Shown here: positions 1 through 9,035 of the stretch, piece after piece | How the letters are laid out: the number at the start of each line of letters is the position of its first letter | How positions within the stretch are numbered: the first letter of the stretch is position 1 | NCBI RefSeq assembly: GCF_000632225.1 | Contig: NZ_JFYV01000015.1 | Coordinates: 17,606 to 81,605 of the forward strand | Reading direction: 5' to 3' | DNA length: 64,000 nt | Source: Sphingomonas sp. RIT328 | GTDB lineage: Bacteria > Pseudomonadota > Alphaproteobacteria > Sphingomonadales > Sphingomonadaceae | The notes under the pieces: model-generated | What the model was told of the DNA's origin: nothing | What the model saw: the letters and a program-made list of their open reading frames with translations, nothing else | Databases searched by the model: none | Position numbers and translations under genes: made by a program

Positions 1-881
1 TGGCGGCGGCCGCCCTCGATGCCGCTGGGCGCGGCGGGCGGATCGAACAAGGTGCCGCTGCCGTCCTCGCCGGGCGCGGCCTTTCCGCTCCAGCTGTCCA
101 TGAAGCCGTTCATCATCGCGGCGGCGAGGTTGGGGACGAGGAACTGGCTGACCTTCAGCGCCAGGGCGGGGGCGCCGATCGCCGTGGTGTTGCGGGGATG
201 ATCGGCGAGGCGCACCACCGCCTTCGCGACCGTCGCCGGGGCGAGCGAGCCCGGCGGCAGCGACAGCGCCGCCCCGGTGTAATTGGCGGCGTGATCGATG
301 CCGGGCGTGTCGACGAAGGTCGGATAGACATCGCAGACATGGATGTGCGGGCGCTTCGACAGCTCGCCGCGCAGCGCCTCGCTGAACCCGCGCAGGCCGA
401 ATTTGCTCGCCGAATAGGCCGCGGCATAGGGCGTCGCGACGAAGCCGCCGACCGAGATCATGTTGATGAAGATGCCGTAATCCTGCGCCAGGAAGATCGG
501 CAGCACGGCATGCGCGTCGTTCATATGCCCGACGAGGTTGGTGGCGATGACCTGCGCGTGCTCGGCGATCGGCACGTCTTCGTAGCGGCCGACGACGCCG
601 ACCCCGACGTTGCTGAACCAGACGTCGATCCCGCCGAGCTGCTCGCGCGCTTCGGTCGCGAGCCGTGCCACGGCCCCGGCGTCGGTGACGTCGACGACCC
701 GAACGACCGCCTCACCTCCCGCGGCGCGACAGCGGTCGGCGATCGCCTCGAGGCCGTCCTGCCCGCGGGCGGCGAGCATTAGCCGCGCGCCGCGCTCGGC
801 GAACGCCACCGCGGTGGCCGCGCCGATGCCGCTGGAGGCACCGGTGATGACGATCCGTTTCGCTGTCGTGCTGTCGGTCAC
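1..881 (-). CDS. Short-chain dehydrogenase/reductase (3' end missing at window edge)
   Basis: This is the first ~293 residues of a classical SDR oxidoreductase that should reduce a carbonyl or oxidise an alcohol with NAD(P)(H) in the cytoplasm; the substrate cannot be read. TGASSGIG at residues 13-20 binds the dinucleotide, NVG sits near 91-93, and the catalytic pair is in YSASK at 156-160. The frame stays open to base 1, so the C-terminus lies outside. I chose the GTG at 881, which puts the Rossmann strand at the usual ~8 residues from the start. The open length already exceeds the ~250-residue core, as in long DHRS7-like SDRs. It is not coupled to the next gene. The family is certain, the substrate unknown. 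Confidence 0.88.
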   Translation of the reverse strand, partial: MTDSTTAKRIVITGASSGIGAATAVAFAERGARLMLAARGQDGLEAIADRCRAAGGEAVVRVVDVTDAGAVARLATEAREQLGGIDVWFSNVGVGVVGRYEDVPIAEHAQVIATNLVGHMNDAHAVLPIFLAQDYGIFINMISVGGFVATPYAAAYSASKFGLRGFSEALRGELSKRPHIHVCDVYPTFVDTPGIDHAANYTGAALSLPPGSLAPATVAKAVVRLADHPRNTTAIGAPALALKVSQFLVPNLAAAMMNGFMDSWSGKAAPGEDGSGTLFDPPAAPSGIEGGRR

Positions 882-952
882 GCTATATCCTCGCTGAGAC
901 GTCACCAAGCGGGACGATCGGTCGCGCGCATCGTTCCGGGCGGCGGCTTTGG

Positions 953-2005
953 CTACATCGTCAGCGGCGTGGTATAGCCGGTCAGCTCCAGATAGCCCCG
1001 TCCGCCGTCGGTCCGCACGGCGCCCTCCCAATAGACCGGCTGACCGGCGGCGCGCGCGTCGACCTCCTGATCCGGGAAGACCGGGCGGAGCGGAAAGGCG
1101 CGGATGCCGCCGGGCAGCCGTATGCGCAGCATCTGCGCGACCGGATAGCGGGCGCCGGTCCGGGCCGAGCGCCACGTCGCGGTGGGCGAGAAGGCGACAT
1201 CCGCGGGGGACAGCCGGGTCGTGCGCCCATCGGCGCGGCGATAGGAGCCGCCGGCCCATAATATGCCGCCGCCCTTGCGGCGGATGCGGAAGGCCATCAG
1301 CGCACCGCCATCGTCGAGGTTGAGCCCGGTCCAGTCCCAGCCGGCAGCGTCACTGGCGAGATAGTCGGACGACCATTCCCGGTCGAGCCAGGCCTCGCCG
1401 CGCAGCCGCTCGGTCCGGCCTGCGCGGACGACCGCCCCCGTCACCGCGAGATGCGGCATGGAGTAATAATAGCTCGCCTGTTCGGGCTTCGGCCCCTTGC
1501 GGCTGTACCCGTCCTGCCCCTGCGGCAGCGGCGGCTGCGTCGGCCGGAAGGTCAGGTCGAGCGCGAAGTCGCGGCCGCCCACCCGACTGGCGAAGCGGCC
1601 ATCGGCCAGCCGGCGGAAGGTCCAGCCGTTGAGCCGCACGTCCGCATCGCCGGTCGCCGCACCCGCGAGCCCGAAGCCGGCGCGCGCGGCGCGCTCGGCG
1701 TGGAGGATGTGGCCGACCCGCGAATCCGACAGGGCCGCATGGGCAAAGATCACCTGACGCGCGGCGAAGCGGCTGGGGTTGTCGCCGGCGGCATGCGGAT
1801 TGACGCGGAAGAAGGTGATCTGGAAGCCGATGTCGCGGCCGTCCTCGCCCTTCAGCCAACCGGTGACGTACCACCATTCGGTGCGGAACGCGGGGTGCGC
1901 GCCGTGGTCCGCGGGGAAGGACAGGCGGATGCCGGGACGCACCACGGGATAGGGCGCCGGCGCCGCCAGCCCGGCGGCGGCGGCCAGCGCGAGGAGCGCG
2001 CGCAT
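953..2005 (-). CDS. CrtC/AttH-like lipocalin-type exported protein
   Basis: A 350-residue protein of the hydroxyneurosporene-synthase/AttH lipocalin-like superfamily. It starts with a hydrophobic signal-like segment (MRALLALAAAAGLAA), followed by the family hallmarks TEWWYVTGWL near residue 45, SYYYSMPHLAVTG in the middle and WLDREWSS beyond. The start is the ATG at 2005, which shares one base with the permease stop (TGATG), so translation is coupled. It is the last gene of an ATPase-permease-lipocalin set resembling the att-type modules of Agrobacterium and relatives. In such modules an ABC machine probably extracts a lipid-like ligand and the lipocalin-like protein probably receives it. A role in carotenoid hydration is possible from family membership, but no carotenoid genes flank it. 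Confidence 0.82.
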   Translation of the reverse strand: MRALLALAAAAGLAAPAPYPVVRPGIRLSFPADHGAHPAFRTEWWYVTGWLKGEDGRDIGFQITFFRVNPHAAGDNPSRFAARQVIFAHAALSDSRVGHILHAERAARAGFGLAGAATGDADVRLNGWTFRRLADGRFASRVGGRDFALDLTFRPTQPPLPQGQDGYSRKGPKPEQASYYYSMPHLAVTGAVVRAGRTERLRGEAWLDREWSSDYLASDAAGWDWTGLNLDDGGALMAFRIRRKGGGILWAGGSYRRADGRTTRLSPADVAFSPTATWRSARTGARYPVAQMLRIRLPGGIRAFPLRPVFPDQEVDARAAGQPVYWEGAVRTDGGRGYLELTGYTTPLTM

Positions 2006-4518
2006 CACCAATCCTCCCTCACCGCGGCGACCGCATCGCCGGCGGTCGCGCGCCGGCCGGCCAGCATCGCGGTCAGCGCCGCCGCGCCGGTCAGCGCCGC
2101 CGTCACCCCGGCGATCGTGCCGACCGGCCAGAGCGTCGTCATCGTCCAGTTGAACGACTGCGGATTGACGACATGGATCAGCACCTGGCCGAGCAGCGCG
2201 CCGAGCGCGACGCCGGCGACCGCGCCGATCAGCCCGAGCAGCGCGCCCTCGCTCGCCAGCATCGCGGTCACCTGTCCGCGGGTCAGGCCGAGGTGGCGGA
2301 GCATGCCGAATTCCTTGGATCGCGCGATCGTCTGCGCCGACATCGTCGCCGCGACCCCTGCGAGGCCGACGAGGATCGCGACCGCCTCCAGCACATAGGT
2401 GATCTTGAAGCTGCGATCGAACAATTGCAGCGCGAAGCGGCGCAGCGCGGCGGGCTCCGCGATCGACACGCCCGCAGGCAGCACCGCCGCCGCCGCGCGG
2501 CGCACCGTCGCGATATCGGCATGCGGGGGAAGGGTGATCGCCGCCTCGTCGCGACCGCGGTCGTCGGTCAGGCGGACATAGTCGCCATCCCGGATCACCA
2601 GCGCACCCTGCTGGCGGGCATAGTCGCGCCAGACGCCGGCGACGAAGAAGCGCGCCGGTCGACCGCCGATCGGAAGCCGCAGCGTGCGGCCGGGCGACCA
2701 GCCGTAGAGCCGCGCCGCGGGCTCCGACACCCAGACCGGCGTCGCACCTGCGGGCACCGCCGCCCGGTCGAGCAGCACGAGCAGCGGGTATCCGGCATCA
2801 CCGCGGACCGGCCGGGCGATCAGCGTCACCGGCGGGCGGTCCGGCGCGACCGTCAGCGGCAATTGGCGGCTGAACGCCACCCGGCCGATGCCGGGGATCG
2901 CCGCGATCCGGCGTTGCGTCGCAGGATCGAGATCGCCGCTTTCGGCGCGCAGGTACAGATCGGCCGACAACACCTGTCCGAGCCAGCTGTCGACGGCGCC
3001 GCGGAAGCTGGTCACCATCGTCGCCATCGCGATCATCAGCGCGGTGGAGGCGACGATCCCGCACAAAGCGATCGCCGCTTGGCCCGGCGCACCCTGCACG
3101 TGGCGGATCGCCAGCAACCGCGGCACCGACGCGATCTCACGCTCCCGCCACGGCCACAGCAGCCAGCGGACCAGCCACGGCACGCCGGCGACGCCACCCG
3201 CAAGGAGCAGCGCCATGCTGACGAAACCGAACACCGGCAGGCCGCCCACGGCCGGCAGCAGCGCCGTGCCGCCGCCGGCGAGCAGCAGCACGAGCGCCGG
3301 TCGCCACGGCACCGGGGCGCGCGGATCGAGCACGTCGCCGGCATTCTTGAGCGCCGCGGCGGGCGCCGCCCGTGCCGCCGCGCGCGCCGGCAGGATGCTG
3401 CCGAGCAAGGCCGCCGCCAGGCCGAGCGCGAAGAAGGTCGCGGCGGCGACCGGCTGGAACACGACCCGCGCGGTGCCGCCGCCGAAATAGCCGCCGCCGA
3501 GGTCGCCGCCGAACAGGCGCAGCGCCGCCGACGCCATCGCATAGCCGGCGATCAGGCCGAGCGTCGCGCCGACGAGGCCGATGATGATCCCCTCCAGCGC
3601 CACCGCGGCGACGATGCCGCTGCGGGGCAGGCCGAGCGTGCGCACCAGCGCAAAGGCGCGCAGCCGGCGGGTCACCGAGAGCGTCTGCGCCGAAAAGACC
3701 AGAAAGCCGCCGGTCAGCAGCGCGACGAGCGCGAGCATGTCGAGATTGACGCGATAGGCGCGGCTGAGCGCGTCGCCTTGTCGCGCCTGACTGTCGTCCG
3801 ACACGATGGTCGCGTCCGCACCGATCAGGGCGGGCAGGGCGCGCTCGGCGGCGCTGCGGTCGGCGAGCTTGAGGTCGAGCCGGTCGATCCGCCCGAGCCG
3901 GCCGAAGCGCCATTGCGCCGCGGCGATATCGATGGTGCCGAGCGCCTGACCGGCCGCCGCGCCGGGCAGCGTGCCGGCGACGCGCAGGCTCACGGTGCGG
4001 CCGTTGGCGGTGACGGGCAGGCGGTCGCCGACGCGGGTCCGGGTCGCGGTCAGCGCGGCGCGTGACAGGAACAATGCATCGTCGGCGAAAACGGCGTCGC
4101 TGCGTGCGTCGGGTCCGGTGGGCCGCGTGCCGATGAGGCTCGGCGTCACCGCGGCGGCGCGGATCACGTCGAGGCCGAGCAGCGTGAACCGACCCGACCC
4201 GACCCGCGCCGACAGGCTGATCACCGGGCTCGCATCCGTCACGCCCGGCGCGGTCGCGATGCGGGGATAGCGGCGTTCGTCGAAGCCGAGCGGGGTGCGG
4301 GCGCGGACCTGGAGGTCGGCGACGCCGTTGACACCGGTCACCGCCTGCTCGAACGAGGCGAGCGCCGAGCCGTTGACGAGATGCACCGCGAAGCCGAGCG
4401 CGACGCCGACGGCGATCGCCACGGCGGTGGCGGCGAAGCGACCCGGATGCCAGCGCCATTCGCCGAGGACGAGCCAGGCGAGCGCCAGCCGCGAGCGGAG
4501 CAGTCCCGCCTCAGCCAT
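2005..4518 (-). CDS. FtsX-like double-domain ABC transporter permease
   Basis: An 837-residue inner-membrane permease with the MacB/FtsX architecture in duplicate: an N-terminal membrane helix, a periplasmic domain, three helices around residues 255-380, a further central group, a second periplasmic domain, and three terminal helices around 700-830. The two FtsX repeats make it a one-chain equivalent of a LolC/LolE pair. Proteins of this kind usually move lipids or lipoproteins out of the outer leaflet by mechanotransmission instead of carrying substrates through a pore. It overlaps the upstream ATPase gene by 8 bases and the downstream lipocalin gene by 1, so all three are probably made in fixed ratio. 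The cargo is not indicated by the sequence. Confidence 0.85.
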   Translation of the reverse strand: MAEAGLLRSRLALAWLVLGEWRWHPGRFAATAVAIAVGVALGFAVHLVNGSALASFEQAVTGVNGVADLQVRARTPLGFDERRYPRIATAPGVTDASPVISLSARVGSGRFTLLGLDVIRAAAVTPSLIGTRPTGPDARSDAVFADDALFLSRAALTATRTRVGDRLPVTANGRTVSLRVAGTLPGAAAGQALGTIDIAAAQWRFGRLGRIDRLDLKLADRSAAERALPALIGADATIVSDDSQARQGDALSRAYRVNLDMLALVALLTGGFLVFSAQTLSVTRRLRAFALVRTLGLPRSGIVAAVALEGIIIGLVGATLGLIAGYAMASAALRLFGGDLGGGYFGGGTARVVFQPVAAATFFALGLAAALLGSILPARAAARAAPAAALKNAGDVLDPRAPVPWRPALVLLLAGGGTALLPAVGGLPVFGFVSMALLLAGGVAGVPWLVRWLLWPWREREIASVPRLLAIRHVQGAPGQAAIALCGIVASTALMIAMATMVTSFRGAVDSWLGQVLSADLYLRAESGDLDPATQRRIAAIPGIGRVAFSRQLPLTVAPDRPPVTLIARPVRGDAGYPLLVLLDRAAVPAGATPVWVSEPAARLYGWSPGRTLRLPIGGRPARFFVAGVWRDYARQQGALVIRDGDYVRLTDDRGRDEAAITLPPHADIATVRRAAAAVLPAGVSIAEPAALRRFALQLFDRSFKITYVLEAVAILVGLAGVAATMSAQTIARSKEFGMLRHLGLTRGQVTAMLASEGALLGLIGAVAGVALGALLGQVLIHVVNPQSFNWTMTTLWPVGTIAGVTAALTGAAALTAMLAGRRATAGDAVAAVREDW

Positions 4519-5197
4519 CCACGGCCACGAGCGGCTGCTCGACCAGGCCGTGTGCGGTGAGCCGGAGCACCCGGTCGGCGACCGCGGCGGTGGCCACCGA
4601 ATGCGTCACGATCACCGCCGCCGCGTCTCGCGAGCGCACCGCGCGCGCGAACAGGTCGAGGATGCGCGTCGCGGTATCGGGATCGAGATTGCCGGTCGGC
4701 TCGTCGGCGAGGATCACCGCCGGCCGGTGGACCAGCGCCCGCGCGATCGCGACCCGCTGCAACTCGCCGCCGGACAGATCGCGCGCATAGTCGCGGCCAC
4801 GATCGGCGAGGCCGACCTCGCCGAGCATCGCGCGCGCCTGATCCCGAGCAGCGGCGGCGTCCGGCGAGATCAGCGCGAGTGGCAGTGCGACATTCTGTTC
4901 GAGGGTCAGATACGGCAGGATGTGGAAGGCTTGGAAGACGAAGCCGATCCGCTCGCGGCGCAGGCGGGTGCGCGGCGCTTCGGCCAGACCGGCGAGCGCG
5001 ATGCCCTCGATTCGGACCTCGCCCGCATCGGCATCGTCGAGCCCGGCGAGGATGTTGAGCAACGTCGATTTGCCGACGCCCGAATCGCCGGTGATCGCGA
5101 CGAGCTCGCCCGGCGCCACCGCCATCGACAGGTCGTGGAACAGCCGGCGGTCGCGCCCCACCGTCTTCGCCAGCCCCCGCGTCTCGATCGCATGCAT
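4511..5197 (-). CDS. ABC transporter ATP-binding protein, LolD/MacB type
   Basis: A 228-residue nucleotide-binding subunit that should power the FtsX-like permease encoded just downstream. Walker A is GDSGVGKST, the signature is LSGGELQRVAIARA, Walker B ends ILADEPTG, and the H-loop is VTHS. The segment FQAFHILPYLT is typical of the LolD/FtsE/MacB subfamily. I start it at the ATG at 5197 (MHAIETRGL), since longer forms would run through the gene upstream and add an Arg/Gly-rich tail without similarity to the family; the ATG at 5218 is the alternative. The stop overlaps the permease start by 8 bases. Confidence 0.88.
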   Translation of the reverse strand: MHAIETRGLAKTVGRDRRLFHDLSMAVAPGELVAITGDSGVGKSTLLNILAGLDDADAGEVRIEGIALAGLAEAPRTRLRRERIGFVFQAFHILPYLTLEQNVALPLALISPDAAAARDQARAMLGEVGLADRGRDYARDLSGGELQRVAIARALVHRPAVILADEPTGNLDPDTATRILDLFARAVRSRDAAAVIVTHSVATAAVADRVLRLTAHGLVEQPLVAVDG

Positions 5198-5247
5198 CGT
5201 CACAAAACGGTCCCGCATCGGCTTCGGTCCAGACGGTCCATAGACGG

Positions 5248-5871
5248 TCAGGCGCGCCCGTCGACCGCGATCAACGGATCGCCGGAGCGCCCGTCCGCCA
5301 GGACCAGCGGTCGGATGTCGTGGAAGCCGGCCGTCTCCAAATAGAGCCGGATGAGCGCGGCCTGACCTTCCATGTCGAGGTGGCGCCAGACCGCCACCGC
5401 CTTGGTGGGAAAGCAACGGTTCGAGTAGCTGGCGACGACCATGCCACCCGGGCGCAGCACCCGCCGCAGCTCGCGAAAGATCGTCAGCGGCCGTTGCAGA
5501 TACTGGACGCCGACGCAGATCAGCACGGCGTCGAAGTTGTCATCGGGCTCGGTCAGCCGGGCATCACGGTTGAGGTCCTGGACGAACCAGCGGGACAGGC
5601 GCGGGTTGGCGGCGAGCTCAGCGGCGTTCATGCCGTGGCCGACGACGTCGAGGTCGAGCGTCTCGGGCAGATGGCTGACCCAGCTCGACATCAGGTCGAG
5701 CACGCGATCCCCCGGTGCGAGCAGCGCGGCATAATGGCGGGTGAGTGCGGCGATGGCGCCCGCGTCGATATGTGTGACGAGGCGCGGGTCGGCGTAGAAG
5801 GCAAGATCGCCCCCGTCGTCCTGCTTGTCGAAGGCATGCGCGGGCAGGCCCAGTTCCTCTGCATCGCTCAC
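5248..5871 (-). CDS. Class I SAM-dependent methyltransferase
   Basis: A 207-residue Rossmann-fold methyltransferase. The SAM-binding strand reads VLDLMSSWVSHLP, which lacks the classic GxGxG. An acidic DLDVVGHGMN strand follows, then NFDAVLICVGVQYLQ (motif II/III) and a VLRPGGMVVASYSNRCFP motif like those of UbiE-type enzymes. I chose the GTG at 5871 because GGGAGG lies 4 bases upstream; an in-frame ATG at 5892 is less likely. The gene sits 50 bases upstream of the ABC module on the same strand and may be co-transcribed. The methyl acceptor is unknown; small-molecule methylation is the cautious reading. Confidence 0.78.
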   Translation of the reverse strand: MSDAEELGLPAHAFDKQDDGGDLAFYADPRLVTHIDAGAIAALTRHYAALLAPGDRVLDLMSSWVSHLPETLDLDVVGHGMNAAELAANPRLSRWFVQDLNRDARLTEPDDNFDAVLICVGVQYLQRPLTIFRELRRVLRPGGMVVASYSNRCFPTKAVAVWRHLDMEGQAALIRLYLETAGFHDIRPLVLADGRSGDPLIAVDGRA

Positions 5872-6020
5872 AGCGCCTCCCGGTCTTCGCATATTAGCGC
5901 GCGGTCGGCTGCAGAGCTGGCCGGGCGGCATCCATAAATTCGAGACGCAGGCCGACCTGCAACGTTCCGCAAGCCCTGCACCCGGTGGCTTCCCGGCCTG
6001 CGCGTTCCCATATCCGGGCG

Positions 6021-7085
6021 ATGGCGTTGCCGCGGACCCTGATCGACCCGAAGCTCATCTATCTGGAACCGGCGGTGCGCGACTATTCGCGCGGTCGGGA
6101 GGTGCTGGCACGCTTTCCCGATGCGGAGCTGGTCGAGGTGGCGAGCCACTGGAAGATCCCGCAGCTCGCCGACCCGGCGCTCGCCGGGGACTGGCTGCGC
6201 GTCAAACGCGAGATCCTCGTGCTCGGCGTCAAGAAGGGCATGGCGATGCGGCCGAACGGACGCTCCGCCGATTTCATCGCGCCGTCGTCGTCGAACGGCT
6301 GCGCGATGGCCTGCGCCTATTGCTACGTCGGGCGTCGGAAGGGCTATGCCAATCCGATCAGCGTCTTCGTCAACATCGACGATGTGACGCGGGCGCTCGC
6401 CCGCCATGCCGCCAAACTCGGGCCCAAGCCGAAGCCCGACACCATCGATCCGCGCGACTGGGTCTACGACCTCGGCGAGAATGGCGACCTGTCCGTGGAC
6501 GCCTCGCTGTCCGACAATGTCCGCGACCTGGTGACCGCGTTGCGGGACATGCCGAACGCCAAGGGCTCGTTCGCGACCAAATACGTCAATCGCGACCTGC
6601 TCGACTATGATCCGCAGGGCCGCACCCGCATCCGCTTCAGCCTGATGCCGGAGACGATCGCGAGGGTGGTCGATGTCCGCACCTCGCCGATGAGCGAACG
6701 CATCGCCGCGATCAACGACTTCGTCGCGGCCGGCTATGAGGTGCACGTCAATTTCTCGCCCGTCATCGTCCACGAGGGGTGGGAGGCGGAATGGAAGGCC
6801 TTGTTCGCCGAGCTGGAGGCGGCCCTGTCGCCCGCGGCGCGGGCACAGCTCAAATGCGAGATCATCTTCCTCACCCACAATGACGGGCTGCACGACCTCA
6901 ACCTCCGCTGGCATCCGCGCGCCGAGGACTGGCTGTGGCGGCCCGACATCCAGGAAGCCAAGTGGAGCCAGTCGGGCATGCGCAACCTGCGCTACAAGGC
7001 GGCGTGGAAACGGCAATGGCTCGACCGCTTCCTCGGCTGGCTCGACGCGGCGCTGCCGTTCTGCGAGGTCCGCTACGCTTTCTGA
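6021..7085 (+). CDS. Spore photoproduct lyase-like radical SAM protein
   Basis: A 354-residue radical SAM enzyme of the spore photoproduct lyase family. The cluster ligands form CxxxCxxC (C94, C98, C101) inside SSSNGCAMACAYCYVG, which is the SplB spacing and not the common CxxxCxxC(Y/F) context of other radical SAM families. SplB of Bacillus repairs a UV thymine dimer of spores, yet everything around this gene points to a non-sporulating Gram-negative. There is no cysteine between C101 and about residue 278, so no equivalent of the hydrogen-donor cysteine of the Bacillus enzyme is visible. A role in DNA photodamage repair with altered chemistry is inferred. The ATG at 6021 is used because homology begins there. 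The gene stands alone, divergent from the methyltransferase. Confidence 0.83.
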   Translation: MALPRTLIDPKLIYLEPAVRDYSRGREVLARFPDAELVEVASHWKIPQLADPALAGDWLRVKREILVLGVKKGMAMRPNGRSADFIAPSSSNGCAMACAYCYVGRRKGYANPISVFVNIDDVTRALARHAAKLGPKPKPDTIDPRDWVYDLGENGDLSVDASLSDNVRDLVTALRDMPNAKGSFATKYVNRDLLDYDPQGRTRIRFSLMPETIARVVDVRTSPMSERIAAINDFVAAGYEVHVNFSPVIVHEGWEAEWKALFAELEAALSPAARAQLKCEIIFLTHNDGLHDLNLRWHPRAEDWLWRPDIQEAKWSQSGMRNLRYKAAWKRQWLDRFLGWLDAALPFCEVRYAF

Positions 7086-7134
7086 AAAAGGCCGATCGAC
7101 CGCGCCGGCACGATGGCGTGGCCGCAGCGTCGTC

Positions 7135-7824
7135 CTAGCCAGAGCCATGGAGGCGTTCTTCCGCGACCGCGGCGGTGGCGGCCTGCAGGTCCGCGATCGA
7201 GCCGAATTGGAACGACACCTGCGATACATAGGCCGCGCACATCGCGAGCCGGTCGGCGCGATCCTGCTCGGTCAGTGTGTGGCGCAATCGCACCGTCTCG
7301 TCGGGTGCGGCGGCGGCGCGGCGAAGATAGGGCCAATCCTCCCAGAGCAGATGGTCCGCGCCGGTCGCGGCGAGCGCGTCGCGGACCAGCCAATGGTCGA
7401 CGTGATCGCCGATCGCGAGCGGACCGAGCAGCCGATCGGGCGCCAGTCGCTCGATCTGCTCGCCGAGCGCGACGGTAAGCGGCGCGAGCAGCCCGTCGTC
7501 GCTCCGCCGGTCGGCGAACAGGGCGGGGGCGCTGGCATAGCCGCGGTGCGGCGCCTCGAGAAACGGCAGGTGCACCGCCTCGGCGCCGATCACGGCGCAG
7601 GCATCGCGATCCTCGCCACGACGCAGCACCATATAGTCGACGTCGGCGGAAAGGCCTTTGTCGAGCTGACAGGCGAGCGCGAAGCCGGTCGGCCGCGCGA
7701 CGTTGCCGGTGAAGCAGGTGACGATGGTGACGCGGTCGCCGGCACGCGCCCGCGCGGCGAGATACCCGCCGACCGAGAAGGCGGCGTCGTCGAGGTGCGG
7801 CGAGATGGCGACGATATGGGTCAC
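7135..7824 (-). CDS. PIG-L family N-deacetylase (last gene of nine-gene operon)
   Basis: A 229-residue zinc deacetylase-like protein of the PIG-L/LmbE family. The zinc motif PHLDD occupies residues 9-13 (AHPDD in most relatives) and a second ligand cluster DHVDH lies at 140-144. Family members deacetylate N-acetylglucosamine linked to a lipid, inositol or antibiotic core (MshB in mycothiol, BshB in bacillithiol). The GTG start at 7824 overlaps the glycosyltransferase stop as GTGA. Its position right after a glycosyltransferase, in an operon that opens with inositol-phosphate synthase, suggests deacetylation of an aminosugar-cyclitol made by the preceding enzyme. That substrate is inference. 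Confidence 0.85.
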   Translation of the reverse strand: MTHIVAISPHLDDAAFSVGGYLAARARAGDRVTIVTCFTGNVARPTGFALACQLDKGLSADVDYMVLRRGEDRDACAVIGAEAVHLPFLEAPHRGYASAPALFADRRSDDGLLAPLTVALGEQIERLAPDRLLGPLAIGDHVDHWLVRDALAATGADHLLWEDWPYLRRAAAAPDETVRLRHTLTEQDRADRLAMCAAYVSQVSFQFGSIADLQAATAAVAEERLHGSG

Positions 7825-9035
7825 AGCAGGTGCGGCTCCGCGCGAAAACGGCAGGGCTCGACCGGTATAACGGCGCTGACCCCGGCCGGCGGCGGCGCGG
7901 CGCGCACCCTGTCGTAGATCGCCATGATCTGCCGGCCCACCGTGTGCCAGCTGTAGATCCGCCGGCATTCGATCAGCGCCGCGTCGGCAAGCCAATGGCG
8001 CAGGCCCTCGTCGTTGACGAGGCGGGAGAGCGCGGCCGCCTGCGCCGCGACATCGCCCGGCTCGATCAGCAGGCCGTTCTCCCCGTCGCGGATGCAATCG
8101 ACGACGCCGACCGACCGGCAGGAGAGGACCGCCTGTCCGCTCGCCATCGCCTCGAGGATCGTATTGGAGAAGCCCTCCGCATAGGTCGGCGAGACGAAGA
8201 CGTCGTGATCGCGATACAGGGCGGGAACGGTGTCGTAATCGGCATAGCCGCTGAAGGTCACGCGGTCGGCGAGGCCGAGGTCCGCGGCGAGCGTGCGGGC
8301 GGCGTCATAGTCGGGGCCGATCCCCGACACGGTGCACCGCCACTCGCCTTCGACGGCGCGCAGGGCGTGAAGCATGTCGAGCACGCCTTTGCGGCGATCG
8401 ACGCGGCCGTGATAGAAAAGGCGGACCGGCCCGTCGGCAGGCCGCGGCGCTGCGGGCGGGGTAAAGCGCTCGGTATCGACCGCGCCGGGCACGATCGTGA
8501 AGCGCGCCAGCGGTGTGCCGAGCCGCGCGTGCACCTCCTGCGCGAAGCTGGTGCCGCCGATCAGCAGCGCATTGGCGTGGGCGAGTACCCGCTCCATCGC
8601 GATCCGGTGCGTGGTACAGCACGATCCCACCCAATGGCCGTCGCCGCCCTGGATCGAGACGACGCAGGGCAGGCCGAGCGCCTGCGCGGCGAGCAGGGTC
8701 GCCCAGCCGGTGGGATAGCCATATTGCGCGTGCAGCACGTCGAACGGCGCACGCGCATGTTCGGCGGTGATCGCCGCGACGATCGCGTCGACGTCCCGCT
8801 CGAAATCGCCGCCCGCCTGTTCGCCGAGCGCTTCCAGTCCGACGACGCGCACGCCCGCGACCGCCGGCGGCGGCCCGCCGCCGTAGACGCGCGCGCGCGC
8901 CGGATCGCCGTAGAATTGGCTGATCATCGTCACGTCGTGACCGGCCGCGACGAGCTGGCGCAGCAGGTTGATCGCATAGATCGACATGCCCGAGATCGCG
9001 GGAAAGAAGCGGCGCGAGACGAAGCAGATCCTCAC
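7821..9035 (-). CDS. GT4 family glycosyltransferase (operon gene 8)
   Basis: A 404-residue GT-B fold retaining glycosyltransferase. The N-terminus VRICFVSRRFFPAISGMS matches the GT4 acceptor domain, GGDG lies near residue 135, and the donor domain carries LFYHGRVDRRKGV followed by the EX7E-type motif in YAEGFSNTILEAMASG. A Cys pair and His (SCCTTH) near residue 145 are unusual. The GTG start at 9035 overlaps the upstream stop as GTGA, and its own stop overlaps the PIG-L start the same way. Like MshA it could put GlcNAc on an inositol phosphate, which would fit the deacetylase that follows; donor and acceptor are inferred from context only. Confidence 0.86.
   Translation of the reverse strand: MRICFVSRRFFPAISGMSIYAINLLRQLVAAGHDVTMISQFYGDPARARVYGGGPPPAVAGVRVVGLEALGEQAGGDFERDVDAIVAAITAEHARAPFDVLHAQYGYPTGWATLLAAQALGLPCVVSIQGGDGHWVGSCCTTHRIAMERVLAHANALLIGGTSFAQEVHARLGTPLARFTIVPGAVDTERFTPPAAPRPADGPVRLFYHGRVDRRKGVLDMLHALRAVEGEWRCTVSGIGPDYDAARTLAADLGLADRVTFSGYADYDTVPALYRDHDVFVSPTYAEGFSNTILEAMASGQAVLSCRSVGVVDCIRDGENGLLIEPGDVAAQAAALSRLVNDEGLRHWLADAALIECRRIYSWHTVGRQIMAIYDRVRAAPPPAGVSAVIPVEPCRFRAEPHLL

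Noticed and set aside
2173..4065. A 630-codon plus-strand frame
   Set aside because: Antisense to the FtsX-like permease; repetitive Arg/Asp/Gln composition and no recognisable domain.
4511..5416. A longer ATPase start at 5416
   Set aside because: It would overlap the methyltransferase gene by ~170 bases and add an Arg/Gly-rich extension foreign to the family; 5197 fits the domain start.
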